DNA of 43,100 nt. It comes from Pseudomonas sp. GL-B-19. GTDB lineage: Bacteria; Pseudomonadota; Gammaproteobacteria; Pseudomonadales; Pseudomonadaceae. Positions 1 to 8,752 of this stretch are shown one piece after another; within the stretch, counting starts at the first letter, position 1, and each line of letters opens with the position of its first letter. The position numbers and the translations under genes were made by a program. Under the pieces are notes generated by a model, which ran no database searches, was not told the origin of the DNA, and worked only from the letters and a program-made list of their open reading frames with translations. The DNA is taken from contig NZ_JAHBDK010000048.1 of assembly GCF_019956415.1 (NCBI RefSeq), forward strand, positions 1 to 43,100. The letters are read 5' to 3'.

Positions 1-51
1 CGTGAGCTCAACCAATGTTGGCCAGAAGCCAAAGATGGCTTCCTCGAATAG
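1..51 (+). CDS. 3' end of a probable IS110/IS1111-type transposase (partial)
   Basis: Frame 1 from the first base reads 16 residues ending in KDGFLE and a TAG stop at 49-51. No start is visible because the gene begins before the window. I call it a transposase tail by position: it lies just ahead of a 12-bp terminal repeat at 107-118, whose exact reverse complement opens the second insertion-sequence end near 42965. The peptide is too short to identify by itself, so the family assignment is an inference from the paired ends. Confidence 0.4.
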   Translation, partial: RELNQCWPEAKDGFLE

Positions 52-118
52 GCCTTATACATAGATGCAACCGGGTAGCAGTGTTTGAAAAGCAGGTAGA
101 CAGTGGGGGCGAGTCCAT
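1..118 (+). mobile_element. Right end of an IS110/IS1111-like insertion sequence
   Basis: The repeat GGGCGAGTCCAT at 107-118 is the exact reverse complement of ATGGACTCGCCC at 42965-42976, as expected for left and right ends of one element. A REP palindrome begins a few bases after it, at about 122. Several IS110/IS1111 elements of pseudomonads are known to insert in REPs, so the site fits. About 55 nt lie between the putative transposase stop at 51 and the repeat. In IS1111-group elements this interval encodes the guide RNA used for target choice; whether that holds here is inferred. The exact outer boundary is unclear (118-121). Confidence 0.5.
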
Positions 119-121
119 ACA

Positions 122-146
122 TAGGAGCGAGCCTGCTCGCGATAGG
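122..146. repeat. REP element (single copy, half of a pair)
   Basis: The stretch contains the fluorescent Pseudomonas REP core GGAGCGAGCCTGCTCGCGAT. Other REPs in this window come as inverted pairs. Here only one arm is present and the insertion sequence lies where the partner would be expected, so the pair may have been split by the insertion. Confidence 0.75.
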
Positions 147-168
147 GCCGGCCGCCGCAACGCAGGAT

Positions 169-1671
169 TCACTGCGCAGCCACCACCCGATTTCTCCCCC
201 CTGCCTTGGCCTGATACAACGCCTTGTCCGCCGCAAACAGCAACTGTTCCAGGCTGATTTTTTTCTCCGTCGTCCAGGTACTGATCCCGATACTGACAGT
301 AATCGGCGTTTCAGCGCCCGCCATCAATGGCATCTGCTCCACCGCCCCCCGGATTTTTTCAGCAATCAGCCCGGCCCCCGCGCTGTCCGTTTCCGCCAGA
401 ATCACCGAAAACTCCTCTCCGCCATACCGCGCCACCAAATCTCCAGGCCGCCGGACATTGGCGCTGATCACCTTGGCCACTGCCCGTAGCGCATCGTCGC
501 CGCCCTTATGGCCATGGCGATCGTTGAACGCCTTGAAGTGGTCGGCGTCGATCATTAGCACCGACAGTGGCTTGCCCGAACGTTGGGCGCGAAACCACTC
601 ATGGCGAAGGGTTTGATCCAGGGTCCGGCGGTTGGCGACTCCGGTCAGGGCATCGGTGGCAGCCAATAGCACCAGCTCCTGCTCGGCGTGATGGCGCAGG
701 CGAAGCTCGCGGCATAGCAACCAGGTCAGCCAGAGCAGACCGATGCACAGCACGCCGGTGGCACCGCTGATCACCACCGCCGTGCGTTTCCAGGTGGCGA
801 ACACTTCGTTGCCCGAGAGGGCGACGATAACCGTCAACGGCAGGTTGCCGACCCTCGAAAAAGTGTACAGGCGTTGTTGATGATCGACGCTCGACACGCT
901 GTCGAAGCTGCCCGCGCCCTCTCGCAGGATGCGCTCGACATTGGGCCGACTGGCGAAGTTCTTGCCGATGGGGTCGTTGATCAGGTGAGGCTTTTGCGCC
1001 AGCAGAATGCCGTCGTCATTGAGGATGCTCAGGGTACTGTCGTTGCCGATGTCCAGGCTGTTGAATAATTGTTCAAAGTACGCGAGGCGCATCGATGCCA
1101 CCGCCACGCCTAAAAACTCGCCACTGGACGAGGAAATGCGTCGGCTAAAACTGATACGCCACTCCTCGCTGTCATCGCAGTCGCAGCGCGGCTTGAACGG
1201 ACGGCTGATGAACATGCCTGTGTCACGGTTGAAAGCATGGGCGAGGAAATAGTCGCGATCGGCGAAGTTACCGGGCTTGGGCTCGATCAGCGATGAATCG
1301 GCGAGCACTTCACCGTGCTTGTCCAGCAACAAAATATCGCCCTTGAAGCGCGCCGTGGTGGAGCGGTCGAACAGCACCAGATGGCGTATCTGCGCCGAAA
1401 CCTGTTTCAGGTCTTCCCGTTGCGAGGCCGCAATCAGACCTTGCAGGGTCAAGTCGTAGAGCTCGACGGTGCGCAACACGTCAGCGTCAATCAACTGCGC
1501 AATGGTCGTCGCGCTACGGGTGGCGGCCTGCTGGGCGTTGGCGTGTTCGCGAATCAGGAGGAAGCCAACGATGCTGAGAATCGCAATCACCGTCAGCGAA
1601 CTGCCAAGCATCACCATCAGCTCAGGTCGACCGGTCTTGCCTGGAGGGGGAGGAGGGCGGCTCACGGGCAT
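169..1671 (-). CDS. Membrane-bound diguanylate cyclase with extracytoplasmic sensor region
   Basis: This 500-residue protein should make cyclic di-GMP from two GTP at the inner membrane. It has a first membrane segment at about residues 20-41, a periplasmic region of roughly 250 residues like double-Cache sensors, a second membrane segment at about 290-311, and a C-terminal GGDEF domain. The catalytic motif is GGEEF at 417-421. An RPGD inhibitory site lies at 408-411, five residues ahead, so product feedback is expected. I chose the ATG at 1671 (MPVSRPPPPPGK). The open frame runs back to 1890, but that extension crosses two terminator-like hairpins and reads like non-coding sequence. The Shine-Dalgarno ahead of 1671 is weak. 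The ligand cannot be read from sequence. Confidence 0.88.
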   Translation of the reverse strand: MPVSRPPPPPGKTGRPELMVMLGSSLTVIAILSIVGFLLIREHANAQQAATRSATTIAQLIDADVLRTVELYDLTLQGLIAASQREDLKQVSAQIRHLVLFDRSTTARFKGDILLLDKHGEVLADSSLIEPKPGNFADRDYFLAHAFNRDTGMFISRPFKPRCDCDDSEEWRISFSRRISSSSGEFLGVAVASMRLAYFEQLFNSLDIGNDSTLSILNDDGILLAQKPHLINDPIGKNFASRPNVERILREGAGSFDSVSSVDHQQRLYTFSRVGNLPLTVIVALSGNEVFATWKRTAVVISGATGVLCIGLLWLTWLLCRELRLRHHAEQELVLLAATDALTGVANRRTLDQTLRHEWFRAQRSGKPLSVLMIDADHFKAFNDRHGHKGGDDALRAVAKVISANVRRPGDLVARYGGEEFSVILAETDSAGAGLIAEKIRGAVEQMPLMAGAETPITVSIGISTWTTEKKISLEQLLFAADKALYQAKAGGRNRVVAAQ

Positions 1672-1696
1672 GGGCTGATGTCTGGTTGAGGCGCAT

Positions 1697-1727
1697 AAAA
1701 AAGGCCAGCAAAACGCGCCGGCCTTTA
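1697..1727 (-). terminator. Rho-independent terminator-like hairpin
   Basis: The arms AAAGGCC (1700-1706) and GGCCTTT (1720-1726) pair. On the minus strand the second arm runs into a T tract. It lies only about 26 nt before the diguanylate cyclase start and follows another terminator at 1782-1808, so transcription from upstream should be stopped twice here. Confidence 0.6.
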
Positions 1728-1781
1728 CTTGTTCAAGCTTAGAAGACATTGAGCGGGAACGCACTTGCGGTAGTCCCAATG

Positions 1782-1808
1782 AAAAAAGCCGCTGATAGCA
1801 GCGGCTTT
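1782..1808 (-). terminator. Rho-independent terminator of the small exported protein gene
   Basis: A nine-base-pair stem (AAAGCCGCT at 1785-1793 with AGCGGCTTT at 1799-1807) closes a very short loop and is followed by a T run on the minus strand. It lies about 65 nt after the stop of the 74-residue gene. Confidence 0.75.
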
Positions 1809-1873
1809 GAAGACAACTTTTCAAAGGGAAGAGCCGATGAAAAGTGTCGAGGGAAACAGAGTCGTTCGATGAA

Positions 1874-2098
1874 TCAGCTGTCTTTCTCAATCCGTGACTG
1901 GCTTGCAGAAATCGATGTTTGAGGGGGTTGCGCAGCGTCCTGAGCCTTGGCAGTCATTTCGCTCTGATATTGATCGTACGCTGTGGCGCGCGTGGCATTT
2001 TGCGTGACGAACGTCTGCGATTCTTCCGCCATGGCGAACGAAGACAGGAACAATGAGGACAAAACGAAAGCGCTGGCAATACCCTTGATGTTGGACAT
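1874..2098 (-). CDS. Small exported protein, possibly PtrA-like
   Basis: This is a 74-residue protein with a clear Sec signal peptide (MSNIKGIASAFVLSSLFLSS, cleavage probably after AMA near residue 23). The mature part of about 50 residues is hydrophilic and has no cysteine. I chose the ATG at 2098 because AAGAAGG sits about 8 nt upstream and the signal peptide starts there; the longer open frame to 2323 runs into REP DNA. Size, export and a spaced A/R/A/Y pattern resemble the small PtrA-like proteins found beside metal-responsive two-component systems in Pseudomonas. The match is by general pattern only. It lies downstream of a heavy-metal-type sensor kinase gene, separated by a REP pair. 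Confidence 0.65.
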   Translation of the reverse strand: MSNIKGIASAFVLSSLFLSSFAMAEESQTFVTQNATRATAYDQYQSEMTAKAQDAAQPPQTSISASQSRIEKDS

Positions 2099-2229
2099 CT
2101 TTAAAACCTTCTTGCTTGGCAAGTGCTGTTTGGTGCGGGCAAAGATAAGGATCTTGGCCGATGGGAAACAGAGCCAGTTCAAGAAAGGACTATTGCGGTA
2201 AAAGCAATAGTAAGAAGAGCAACGCCGCA

Positions 2230-2378
2230 CCTGTAGCAGCTGGCGAAGCCTGCGTCCGGCTGTGCAACAGTCGTAAATGCGGCACATGCGGTTTTTCTGA
2301 CAGACCGAGGCGGCTGATTTCACGACTGCTGCGCCCGAGCGCGGACCGGCCGACGCAGGCTTCGCCAGCTGCTACAGG
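2230..2378. repeat. REP-type inverted repeat pair (tgtagcagctggcgaagc class)
   Basis: Arm 2230-2260 and arm 2349-2378 are almost perfect reverse complements over about 27 bases. The roughly 90-nt interior carries a second weaker pairing (GCAACAGTCGTA with CACGACTGCTGC), giving a long hairpin. It occupies most of the 297-nt gap between the histidine kinase and the small exported protein. The same repeat class recurs at 12297-12442. Confidence 0.8.
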
Positions 2379-2395
2379 ATCCGGTCGCATCAGGG

Positions 2396-3760
2396 CTAGA
2401 CGGGGAGATGAATCCCGAAGGTATTCATCCCGTGGTCACTGCGCACAAACACATCCCCGCCATGCATCAGGGCAATCGCCTTGACGATCGCCAGCCCCAA
2501 CCCGTGATTGTTGCCGCTGTTGCTGCGCGACGCATCCACTCGATAAAACCGCTCAAACAGCCGCGGTAAATGCTCGCTGGGAATCGGTGATCCGGGGTTG
2601 GCGACGCCAATACTCACCTGATGCTCCTCGACCTCGATCCGCACCTGAATCATTTGCCCTGGCTCGGTGTGCTGCACCGCGTTGCTCAGCAAATTGATCA
2701 ACGCCCGGCGCAGATGGGCGATCTCGATCCGCACCTGTGCATCACCGCTGACCTGCACCTGAACCTGCGCATCCTCAAGAATGAAATCCAGGTACTCCAG
2801 CGTCGTCGCCACTTCATCGGCGAGCGAGGTGGACGTCAGTTTGGTGGCCTTGCTGCCTTGATCGGCGCTGGCGAGGAACAGCATGTCGTTGATGATCGAG
2901 CGCAGCCGTTCCAGTTCTTCGAGGTTCGATTGCAGCACTTCAAAATAGTGTTCGGCGGAGCGCCCACGCGTCAGCGCGACTTGAGTCTGGCCGATCAGGT
3001 TGGTCAGCGGCGAGCGCAATTCATGGGCGACATCGGCGTTGAACGATTCCAGCCGTGAATACGCCTGTTCAACCCGTTCCAGTGTGGAGTTGAACGAATT
3101 GACGAACTGATTCAGTTCCGGCGGCAGCGACGATAATCGCAGTCGCCCGGAACGCAGCGGCGGCGCCAGGCGCTGGGCCTCCTGAGACAATTTGATCAAA
3201 GGCTTGAGGCCAATGCGCGCCACCCAATACCCCAGCGCAGAAGCCAATAACACACCGACAATCGCCAGGCTGATCAAAGCGATCAGCAAGTGATGCTGAG
3301 TCTCGAAAAATGTCTCAGTGTCGATGCCGATCATGAAGCGCAGCGGCGGGCGTTGATCCTTGGCCGGGAACTGGCTCACCAGTACTTTCAGCGGGTAGGG
3401 ATGGTCCGGCAGCTGCAAGTCACGCATCCCCAGGGACCCTTCGGAAAAGGCACGGATCTGCGGTGTGAGGTCGCCGTATTCGTAGTGCGGATCACCGCTG
3501 ACGATCCAGAAACGGATGCGTTTGTCTTCTTCGCCAAGCAGCTTGAGCTTGTTGTTGATCTTCACCCAATGCTCGGGCGTGCCGTAACGGCCGACGGTGG
3601 ATTCGAGCACGCTGTAGCGCGCATCCAGTTCGGCCTCGGGAAGCAAACCCAAGCCTTTATCGACCTGCTGATACAACGCCCAGCCGATCAACAAAAACAC
3701 TAAAAGCGCCACCAGCGTAAACATCCCGCTCAGGCGAAGCGCGATGGAGTTACTGGACAC
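2396..3760 (-). CDS. Heavy-metal-type sensor histidine kinase (CopS/CzcS/CusS family)
   Basis: This 454-residue membrane kinase has a first membrane segment at about 13-33, a periplasmic sensor region to about 155, a second membrane segment at 157-180 and a HAMP linker. A HisKA domain follows with phosphorylated His246 in FNADVAHELRSPL, then a HATPase domain with the N box NLLSNAVQHT and the G box NNHGLGLAIV. I chose the GTG at 3760, overlapping the regulator's end by 11 nt, with GGAG six bases before it. It is the last gene of the pump operon and should phosphorylate the regulator encoded just before it. Family similarity suggests metal or envelope-stress sensing; the signal is unknown. Confidence 0.88.
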   Translation of the reverse strand: MSSNSIALRLSGMFTLVALLVFLLIGWALYQQVDKGLGLLPEAELDARYSVLESTVGRYGTPEHWVKINNKLKLLGEEDKRIRFWIVSGDPHYEYGDLTPQIRAFSEGSLGMRDLQLPDHPYPLKVLVSQFPAKDQRPPLRFMIGIDTETFFETQHHLLIALISLAIVGVLLASALGYWVARIGLKPLIKLSQEAQRLAPPLRSGRLRLSSLPPELNQFVNSFNSTLERVEQAYSRLESFNADVAHELRSPLTNLIGQTQVALTRGRSAEHYFEVLQSNLEELERLRSIINDMLFLASADQGSKATKLTSTSLADEVATTLEYLDFILEDAQVQVQVSGDAQVRIEIAHLRRALINLLSNAVQHTEPGQMIQVRIEVEEHQVSIGVANPGSPIPSEHLPRLFERFYRVDASRSNSGNNHGLGLAIVKAIALMHGGDVFVRSDHGMNTFGIHLPV

Positions 3761-4427
3761 CGCGGCTCTCCAGCACATAACCCATGCCACGAATCGTGTG
3801 CAGCAGTTTCTCGTCGAACGGCCCGTCGAGCTTGGCCCGCAGGCGCTTGATCGCGACTTCGACGACGTTGGCGTCGCTGTCGAAATTGATGTCCCAGACC
3901 ATCTCGGCAATCGCCGTTTTCGAGAGGATTTCACCTTGCCGGCGAGCCAGCACACTGAGCAGCGAAAACTCTTTGGCGGTCAGGTCCAGCCGTGTGCCGG
4001 CGCGTGTAGCCTTGCGGCTGATCAAATCTATCCACAGGTCGGCGATGCTCACTTGCACGGGTTCGTGCCCACCGCTGCGCCGGGTCAACGCTTGCAGACG
4101 CGCCACCAGTTCAAGGAAGGAAAACGGCTTGCCCAGGTAATCGTCGGCGCCGTCGCGCAGGCCTTTGATGCGGTCTTCGACACGCTCGCGGGCAGTGAGC
4201 ATGATCACCGGGGTTTGCTTGCGCGCACGCAATGCGCGCAACACGCCGAAGCCGTCGAGGCCCGGCAGCATGACGTCAAGGACGATCACCGCGTAGTCAC
4301 TTTCCAGCGCCAGGTGCAGGCCTTCCACGCCGTCCCGCGCCACGTCCACGGTGTAACCCTGTTCCGTCAGGCCGCGGTGCAAATAGTCCGCGGTTTTTTC
4401 TTCGTCTTCGATAATCAGAACGCGCAT
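3750..4427 (-). CDS. OmpR-family response regulator (CopR/CusR-like)
   Basis: A 225-residue regulator. The receiver domain (1-115) has the acidic pair at Glu8/Asp9, phospho-acceptor Asp51 in VIVLDVMLPG and the conserved Lys of LGKPF. The C-terminal winged helix (about 125-222) ends in LHTIRGMGYVLE, typical of OmpR/PhoB regulators. It starts 9 nt after the RND pump gene and overlaps the kinase gene by 11 nt, so pump and regulator are on one transcript. This points to autoregulation of pump expression, which is inferred. Confidence 0.9.
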   Translation of the reverse strand: MRVLIIEDEEKTADYLHRGLTEQGYTVDVARDGVEGLHLALESDYAVIVLDVMLPGLDGFGVLRALRARKQTPVIMLTARERVEDRIKGLRDGADDYLGKPFSFLELVARLQALTRRSGGHEPVQVSIADLWIDLISRKATRAGTRLDLTAKEFSLLSVLARRQGEILSKTAIAEMVWDINFDSDANVVEVAIKRLRAKLDGPFDEKLLHTIRGMGYVLESRGVQ

Positions 4428-4436
4428 GACCCCGCC

Positions 4437-7400
4437 TCAGTCTGTGGTCGCCAGCGCCGAAATCGGTGCAGGTTTAGGTCGATGGAATAGCCGCTCAAGC
4501 CACAAGTATATGACTGGAGTGGTGAACAGCGTCAGCGCCTGGCTCACCAGCAGGCCGCCGACCACCGCGATGCCCAATGGCTGGCGCAGTTCGGCGCCGG
4601 TGCCGTAACCGAGCATCAACGGCAGTGCGCCGAGCAGTGCGGCGAGGGTGGTCATGATGATCGGGCGGAACCGTGTAATACAGGCCTCGAAGATCGCTTC
4701 TTCAGGCGGCAAGCCACGGTTGCGCTGGGCGTCGAGCGCGAAGTCGATCATCAAGATGCCGTTTTTCTTGACGATACCGATCAGCAGCACCAGCCCGATC
4801 AACGCCATGATCGAAAAGTCCTGGCCGCAAATCCACAGCATGATCACCGCTCCGAGCCCCGCCGAGGGCAGCGTCGAGATAATGGTCAGCGGATGCACGA
4901 AGCTCTCGTAGAGCACGCCGAGAATGATGTACACCGCCACCAGCGCCGCCAGAATCAGCCACGGCTGGCTGGCCAGTGAGCTCTGGAATGCCTGCGCAGC
5001 GCCCTGGAAATTGCCGCTCATGGCCGCCGGCATGCCGATGTCGACCTTGGCCTGGTTGAGCATGATCACCGCATCACCCAACGCCACGCCGGGCGCTAGG
5101 TTGAACGACAAGTTGGCGGCCGGGAACATGCCGTCATGGGCAATGGACAGCGGGCCGACTGTGGGTGCGTCAAATTTTGCCAGTGCCGACAGCGGCACCA
5201 TTTCCCCGCTCAACGGCGAGCGCAGGTAGAAATAGTTGAGGCTTTCGGCCTTGCCGCGTTGCTTGGTGTCCAGTTCCAGAATCACGTTGTATTGGTTGAT
5301 CTGGGTCTGGAATTCATTGACCTGGCGCTGACCAAACGCATCGTACAGCGCTTCGTCGACATCACTGGCGGTCAGGCCGAAGCGCGCCGCGGCGCTGCGG
5401 TCGATGCTGATGTGGGTGATGCTGCCGCCCAGTTGCAGGTCGTTGGAAATGTCGCGGAACGCCGGGTTGCTGCGCAGTTTTTCCGTCAGCCGCTGGGTCC
5501 AGGTGCTGAGGGTCGCGCCGTCGTTGCTCTTGAGCACGTATTGGTACTGCGCACGGCTCGGGCCTGAGCTGAGGTTGATGTCCTGGCCTGCGCGCAGGTA
5601 CAACACGATGCCCGGAACCTTCATCAGTTGCGGACGAATCCGGTCGATGAACTGACTGGCCGAAACGTCGCGGTCGCCGCGCTTTTTCAGGGAGATCCAG
5701 AAGCGGCCGTTGGCGATGGTCTGGTTGCTGCCGGACACACCGACCGAGTGGGAAAATGCCGCGACTGCGGGATCCGCCGCGACGATTTCGGCCATCGCCA
5801 AGTGTTTTTTCACCATGTCGCCGTAGGAAATATCGGCGGCAGCTTCGGTCGTACCGAGGACAAACCCGGTGTCCTGTACAGGGAAGAAGCCCTTGGGAAT
5901 GAAGATGTAACCGGCGATGGCCAGGCACAGGGAAAGTCCGAACACACCGATCATCAATTTCTGATGGGCGAGGGCGCGGCGCAGCAATTTTTCGTAGCCG
6001 GCCAGCAAGCGTTCGCCGAACGTGGGTTTGCTGTGGGCGTGATGCACCGGCGCACGCATGAACAGCGCGGCCAGGGTTGGCGCCAGCGTCAGCGACACCA
6101 CGACCGAAATCATGATGGTTGAAGTGGCGGTGAGGGCGAATTCCTTGAACAACCGCCCGACCACGCCGCCCATGAACAGCAGCGGAATAAACGCCGCCAC
6201 CAGCGAGAAACTGATCGAGACCACGGTAAAACCAATCTCGCCGGCGCCCTTGATCGCCGCTTCGCGCATGCCGTCGCCGGCTTCAAGATGTCGGTGAATG
6301 TTCTCCACCACCACAATCGCATCGTCGACCACAAACCCCACCGCCACCACAATCGCCACCAGGGTCAGGTTGTTCAGGCTGAAGCCCATGATGTACATCA
6401 GGGCGAAACTTGCGATCAGGGAAACGCCCAGCACTGCGGACACAATCAGGGTCGCCGACCATTGGCGCAGGAACAGCGCCATCACCGCCACCACCAGCAG
6501 GATCGCGATCAGCAGGGTGATTTCCACTTCATGCAAGGACGCACGGATGGTCTGGGTGCGGTCGACCAGCACGTTGACCTGAACCGAGGCGGGGAGCATG
6601 GCTTTCAGTGTGGGCAGTGCGGCTTGAATGCGGTCCACGGTCTCGACGATGTTCGCCCCCGGTTGCCGGAAAATCACCAGGTTCACCCCGGGCTTACCGT
6701 CGGCCCAGGCCTGAATGTAGGCATCTTCCGAACCGTTGACGACTTTGGCGACATCCCTCAGATGAACCGGGGCGCCGTCCTTGTAGGAAACGATGAGTTG
6801 GCTGTATTCCTCGGGGTGAAATAGCTGGTCGTTGGTCGACAGCGTCGAAATGCTCGACTCGCCGTATAACGCACCTTTGGCCAGGTTGAGGCTGGTGTTC
6901 TGGAGGGCCAGGCGAATGTCGGCGAGGGTCAGGCCGATGGCCGCCAGTTTGTCCGCCGAGGCTTGAACGCGAATCGCCGGACGTTGCTGACCGGTAATGT
7001 TGGTTTGGCCTACGCCTTCGATCTGGCTGATCTGACGCGACAGCAGGGTTTCCACCAGGTCGCTGAGCTCGGTGCCGGGCATTTGCGTGGAGTTGACGCT
7101 GAGGATCAGCACCGGGCTGTCAGCCGGGTTGACCTTGCGCCAGGTCGGCAGGTTGGGCATGTCCTTGGGCAGTTTGCCGGCAGCGGTGTTGATCGCGGCC
7201 TGGACTTCCTGGGCGGCGGTGTCGATGCTTTTGTCGAGGGTGAATTGCAGGATCAGGATGGTCGAGCCCAAGGCGCTGCTCGATGTCATTTGGGTCACAC
7301 CGGGAATGGAACTGAATTGCACTTCAAGCGGCGTGGCCACCGACGACGCCATGGTTTCCGGGCTGGCACCGGGTAGTTGCGCGGCCACCTGAATGGTCGG

Positions 7401-7538
7401 GAATTCGGCTTCCGGCAGCGGCGCAATCGACAGACGCGGAAAGGCGATGGCGCCGAGCAGCACCAGGGCAAAGGTCAGCAGGAGGGTGGCGACCGGGTGA
7501 TCGATGCACCAGGCCGAGATCGAGCCGTGGCCCTTCAT
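4437..7538 (-). CDS. RND multidrug efflux pump, HAE1 family (MdtB/MuxB-like)
   Basis: A 1033-residue inner-membrane proton/drug antiporter of the usual RND length. The N-terminal membrane helix (about 10-30) is followed by the first porter region (PLPEAEFPTIQVAAQLPGAS). The membrane core carries the charged motif VVVAVGFVVDDAIVVVENI, with the adjacent aspartates expected for proton relay. A second porter region and a closing membrane bundle follow (GIVKKNGILMIDFA). Its start overlaps the adaptor's stop by four bases (ATGA), so the two are translationally coupled. The aspartate pair marks it as a drug-type (HAE1) rather than metal-type (HME) pump. It resembles MdtB/MuxB more than MexB, but this is by eye. 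No second pump subunit and no outer-membrane channel gene lie in the operon. Confidence 0.9.
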   Translation of the reverse strand: MKGHGSISAWCIDHPVATLLLTFALVLLGAIAFPRLSIAPLPEAEFPTIQVAAQLPGASPETMASSVATPLEVQFSSIPGVTQMTSSSALGSTILILQFTLDKSIDTAAQEVQAAINTAAGKLPKDMPNLPTWRKVNPADSPVLILSVNSTQMPGTELSDLVETLLSRQISQIEGVGQTNITGQQRPAIRVQASADKLAAIGLTLADIRLALQNTSLNLAKGALYGESSISTLSTNDQLFHPEEYSQLIVSYKDGAPVHLRDVAKVVNGSEDAYIQAWADGKPGVNLVIFRQPGANIVETVDRIQAALPTLKAMLPASVQVNVLVDRTQTIRASLHEVEITLLIAILLVVAVMALFLRQWSATLIVSAVLGVSLIASFALMYIMGFSLNNLTLVAIVVAVGFVVDDAIVVVENIHRHLEAGDGMREAAIKGAGEIGFTVVSISFSLVAAFIPLLFMGGVVGRLFKEFALTATSTIMISVVVSLTLAPTLAALFMRAPVHHAHSKPTFGERLLAGYEKLLRRALAHQKLMIGVFGLSLCLAIAGYIFIPKGFFPVQDTGFVLGTTEAAADISYGDMVKKHLAMAEIVAADPAVAAFSHSVGVSGSNQTIANGRFWISLKKRGDRDVSASQFIDRIRPQLMKVPGIVLYLRAGQDINLSSGPSRAQYQYVLKSNDGATLSTWTQRLTEKLRSNPAFRDISNDLQLGGSITHISIDRSAAARFGLTASDVDEALYDAFGQRQVNEFQTQINQYNVILELDTKQRGKAESLNYFYLRSPLSGEMVPLSALAKFDAPTVGPLSIAHDGMFPAANLSFNLAPGVALGDAVIMLNQAKVDIGMPAAMSGNFQGAAQAFQSSLASQPWLILAALVAVYIILGVLYESFVHPLTIISTLPSAGLGAVIMLWICGQDFSIMALIGLVLLIGIVKKNGILMIDFALDAQRNRGLPPEEAIFEACITRFRPIIMTTLAALLGALPLMLGYGTGAELRQPLGIAVVGGLLVSQALTLFTTPVIYLWLERLFHRPKPAPISALATTD

Positions 7539-8695
7539 GGCTTCGACTCCGATTGCACCACCTGTGGCGGTTCGGTCAGCACCTGCACGGTCGACCCCGG
7601 CTTGAGCCGCGACTGGCCATCAGTGACCAGCACATCGCCCGGTTTTACGCCTTTGATGATGTCCTGGCCGCTGCCTTGCGAAACCACCTGCACGGTGACG
7701 GCTTCAACCCTGTCACCGTTGACCCGGTACACGAAGTGTTGATCGAGACCCCGTTGTACGACGGTGGGCGGCACCACCAGGGCATCTTTCTCCAGGGCTG
7801 TCTGAATTTTTACCGTCACCAGCAGGCCCGGCCAGAGTTTCTGCCCTGGGTTGTTGAATTCGGCCTTGGCGCGGATGGTCCCGGTGTTGGCGTTGATCTG
7901 GTTATCGATCAGGGTCAAGTGACCTTCGCCCAGCAGGTTGCCGGTTTCACCGTCGGTGTCGGCGCCAATGTAGGCTTTTACCTGTGCGCGTTGCGGGTCG
8001 CCGATCAGCCCTTGGAGGATCGGCAGCATGTGCTGCGGCAGGGAGAACTCGACGGCAATCGGGTCGATCTGCGTCACGGTGAACAGGCCTTGGGCATCGG
8101 TCATGCGCAGGAAGTTGCCTTCATCCACTGTACGAATACCGACGCGACCACTGACCGGGGAGTGAATCTGCGTGTAGGAGAGTTGCACCTGAGCGGCGTC
8201 GATTGACGCCTGATTGCCTTGCGCGGTGGCCTTGAGTTGATTGACCAGCGCTTGTTGCTGGTCGTAGGTCTGTTTGGAAACCCCGTCGTCGACACTCAGC
8301 AACTTGTAACGCTTGAGGTTGACCAGTGCCACTTGCAACTGCGCCTGGTTTTCGCCCAGTTGAGCGCGGGCCTGATCGAGGCTGGCGCGGATCGAGCGGT
8401 CATCGATGGTGGCCAGCAGGTCACCTTTGTTCACCAGTTGGCCTTCCTTGACTAGGATTTTGGTGAGAATGCCGTCGATCTGCGGGCGCACCACGACGCT
8501 GTGCAAGGACAGCACCGAACCGATGCCGCTGATATAACGCGGCACGTCTTTTTCAACGACATTGACCACGCGCACCGGAATCGCGGTAGGGGCGGCGAGT
8601 TTGGCTGTGGCGGGCTTGGTGACATACCACGTACCCAACGCTGCCAAGGCAATTAGCAGACCTGCGATCAAGGCGGGTTTTTTTTGAATTCGCAT
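7535..8695 (-). CDS. RND efflux periplasmic adaptor (membrane fusion protein)
   Basis: A 386-residue adaptor that links the RND pump to an outer-membrane channel. An uncleaved N-terminal anchor spans about residues 8-28 and there is no lipobox. A split lipoyl domain follows (VRPQIDGILTKILVKEGQLV and YTQIHSPVSGRVGIRTVDEG), separated by an alpha-hairpin rich in Q/A, then beta-barrel and membrane-proximal domains. The architecture is that of MdtA/MuxA adaptors. It is the first gene of the four-gene operon, so the regulatory region is upstream of 8695. Confidence 0.9.
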   Translation of the reverse strand: MRIQKKPALIAGLLIALAALGTWYVTKPATAKLAAPTAIPVRVVNVVEKDVPRYISGIGSVLSLHSVVVRPQIDGILTKILVKEGQLVNKGDLLATIDDRSIRASLDQARAQLGENQAQLQVALVNLKRYKLLSVDDGVSKQTYDQQQALVNQLKATAQGNQASIDAAQVQLSYTQIHSPVSGRVGIRTVDEGNFLRMTDAQGLFTVTQIDPIAVEFSLPQHMLPILQGLIGDPQRAQVKAYIGADTDGETGNLLGEGHLTLIDNQINANTGTIRAKAEFNNPGQKLWPGLLVTVKIQTALEKDALVVPPTVVQRGLDQHFVYRVNGDRVEAVTVQVVSQGSGQDIIKGVKPGDVLVTDGQSRLKPGSTVQVLTEPPQVVQSESKP

Positions 8696-8752
8696 GCGAG
8701 TGGGGCGCCGGGTTAAAGGGTTTGGGTATTTTCAGATTTATACCCTCTTTAT

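Noticed and set aside
2190..2484. Short open frames over the gap between the kinase and the small exported protein
   Set aside because: They run through REP repeat DNA and encode repeat-derived Arg/Ser-rich peptides.
2396..3955. Histidine kinase start at 3955 rather than 3760
   Set aside because: The extra 65 residues lie inside the regulator gene and have no kinase-like sequence; the GTG at 3760 has a ribosome site and gives a normal signal/membrane start.
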